From contig JAAAUF010000241.1 in NCBI GenBank assembly GCA_015499985.1, forward strand, positions 1 to 45,648: a DNA stretch of 45,648 bases, given 5' to 3'. A model generated the notes under the pieces. That model did no database searches, was not told the DNA's origin, and worked only from the letters and a program-made list of their open reading frames with translations. This DNA comes from Haplosporangium gracile. Lineage: Eukaryota > Mortierellomycota > Mortierellomycetes > Mortierellales > Mortierellaceae. Of the stretch, positions 44,991 through 45,648 are shown piece by piece; position 1 is the first letter of the stretch, and each line of letters begins with the position of its first letter. Made by a program: the position numbers and the translations under genes.

Positions 44991-45010
44991 CTCAGGACGA
45001 TAGTCCTGAG
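44991..45010. repeat. Perfect inverted repeat (8-bp arms, 4-bp loop)
   Basis: CTCAGGAC-GATA-GTCCTGAG is a perfect palindrome with a 4-base loop. It stands alone in non-coding DNA; no flanking T-run or gene explains it. Confidence 0.9.
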
Positions 45011-45331
45011 CACTTGGCGCGTCACTTCGTATCCTGATGCCGCCTTCAACCTGCCAACATAGTCACAAGGGATTGACAGAGGGATCTGAAAAAAAAGTGG
45101 TTTATCTTCACGTTTTTTATACTATTGCTATTGTATCAGCGTTACAACAAAATAAAAGTAGGTCCTTATCCACTCGCTCTTTCTAACTCGTGAATTCATG
45201 GAAATCTACCGTGGCGACGCACCCTACACATTCCTAGACTTCTAACCTTCACAAATTCTCTTTTTATTTTTCATACCCAGATTTATTTTCCAGGTAAAGC
45301 AACATAGCATAAGCGTTTGATATTAATAAAC

Positions 45332-45466
45332 TTAAAAGGGGAACCTCATACGAAACTCTTCCGAGCGCCATGGCCAGCCACAGTTCGGTCCACAACCTGG
45401 CTTTGCACAACAATTGCCGCTGCTCCTCATAGCTTTAATGGATGACAAATAAAATCGGATACGCAT
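45332..45466 (-). CDS. Possible tiny Cys-rich peptide (44 aa), doubtful
   Basis: Minus-strand frame from the ATG at 45466: MRIRFYLSSIKAM followed by a dense Cys/Gly/Pro/Trp stretch NCCAKPGCGPNCGWPW and FRMRFPF before TAA. Four cysteines in 10 residues is unusual for random sequence, but the frame is very short, the start is arbitrary, no clear signal peptide is present, and it could be chance or a fragment of a gene running off the window. Reported only as a possibility. Confidence 0.15.
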   Translation of the reverse strand: MRIRFYLSSIKAMRSSGNCCAKPGCGPNCGWPWRSEEFRMRFPF

Positions 45467-45648
45467 GAAGGGATTCTTCCCATCCTCTCTATTAATGGCA
45501 ACTTTTTCTCCTCAACAAACTTTTCAGCAACCGTTCATCGGCCGCGCGTGGGTCCATGGACCGCTACAGAGCAGCGTCCATCCTCAAGTGTGACTAGCGA
45601 AGCGCCACACGGGCAGAAACCATCTCGGGTGATGTATCCGTATCCTTG

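Larger units (their letters stand above)
44317..45648. other. Right-end region with little content
   Basis: 1.3 kb of AT-rich DNA. I see only a perfect 8-bp hairpin at 44991-45010 and a tiny Cys-rich reading frame on the minus strand at 45332-45466. No supported gene. Confidence 0.5.

Overview
This is a gene-dense, intron-rich fungal window. Most genes have short introns (about 55-110 nt) with GTAAGT/GTATGT-like donors, CTAAC-type branch points and YAG acceptors. Leaders are pyrimidine-rich and there are many A/T homopolymers. The gene set (fungal TFB1, fungal V-ATPase subunit f, Atg38-like MIT protein, animal-like TFG, BZW1/5MP, HOOK and THEM6 homologues) and the mobile-element remnants (a Fanzor-type nuclease and a MULE/SWIM transposase) fit an early-diverging filamentous fungus. 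A Mortierella relative is my best guess; that is inference, with no database check.

Layout. 1-4758: no convincing gene; long upstream region of a CRZ1-like C2H2 transcription factor (4759-6315, +). 6576-7433 (+) RPB6 and 7932-10514 (+) TFIIH p62/TFB1 lie in tandem. 10643-11764 (-) is peptidyl-tRNA hydrolase PTH2, convergent with TFB1. 12051-15594 is an island of decayed mobile DNA: a MULE/SWIM transposase remnant (-) abutting a 5'-truncated Fanzor pseudogene (+), which ends about 110 bp before the TATA box of BZW1/5MP (15864-18768, +; a 10-N assembly gap lies in one intron). 19598-19888 (-) is an orphan 96-aa protein. 20724-21632 (+) is a THEM6-like hotdog protein and 22231-25996 (+) is HOOK. 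26444-28063 (-) is PRP18, divergent from tRNA 2'-phosphotransferase TPT1 (28416-29482, +). 29861-32474 (+) is an MIT-domain Atg38/NRBF2-like protein. 33116-33340 (-) is V-ATPase subunit f/RNaseK-like, 33634-35657 (-) TFG, 36170-37556 (-) Mediator subunit MED19. 37866-39698 (+) is an SLC25A46/Ugo1-like carrier. 39909-41717 (-) is a 601-602-residue serine-rich orphan. 43263-44316 (-) is a decayed Myb/SANT-like gene; the right end is otherwise empty apart from a tiny Cys-rich ORF and a perfect hairpin.

How the genes fit together. Most are housekeeping genes of gene expression (RNA polymerase, TFIIH, Mediator, mRNA and tRNA splicing, translation quality control and initiation control) and of membrane traffic or organelles (HOOK, TFG, V-ATPase, Atg38-like, SLC25A46-like). 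Two splicing enzymes, PRP18 and TPT1, share one 352-bp divergent promoter. The most unusual content is the Fanzor fossil. Its RuvC-I and RuvC-III motifs and zinc ribbon are readable, but it carries premature stops, frameshifts, a GC-AG intron and a 63-bp tandem repeat in its tail. All exon joins below were worked out by eye from splice signals and frame continuity.
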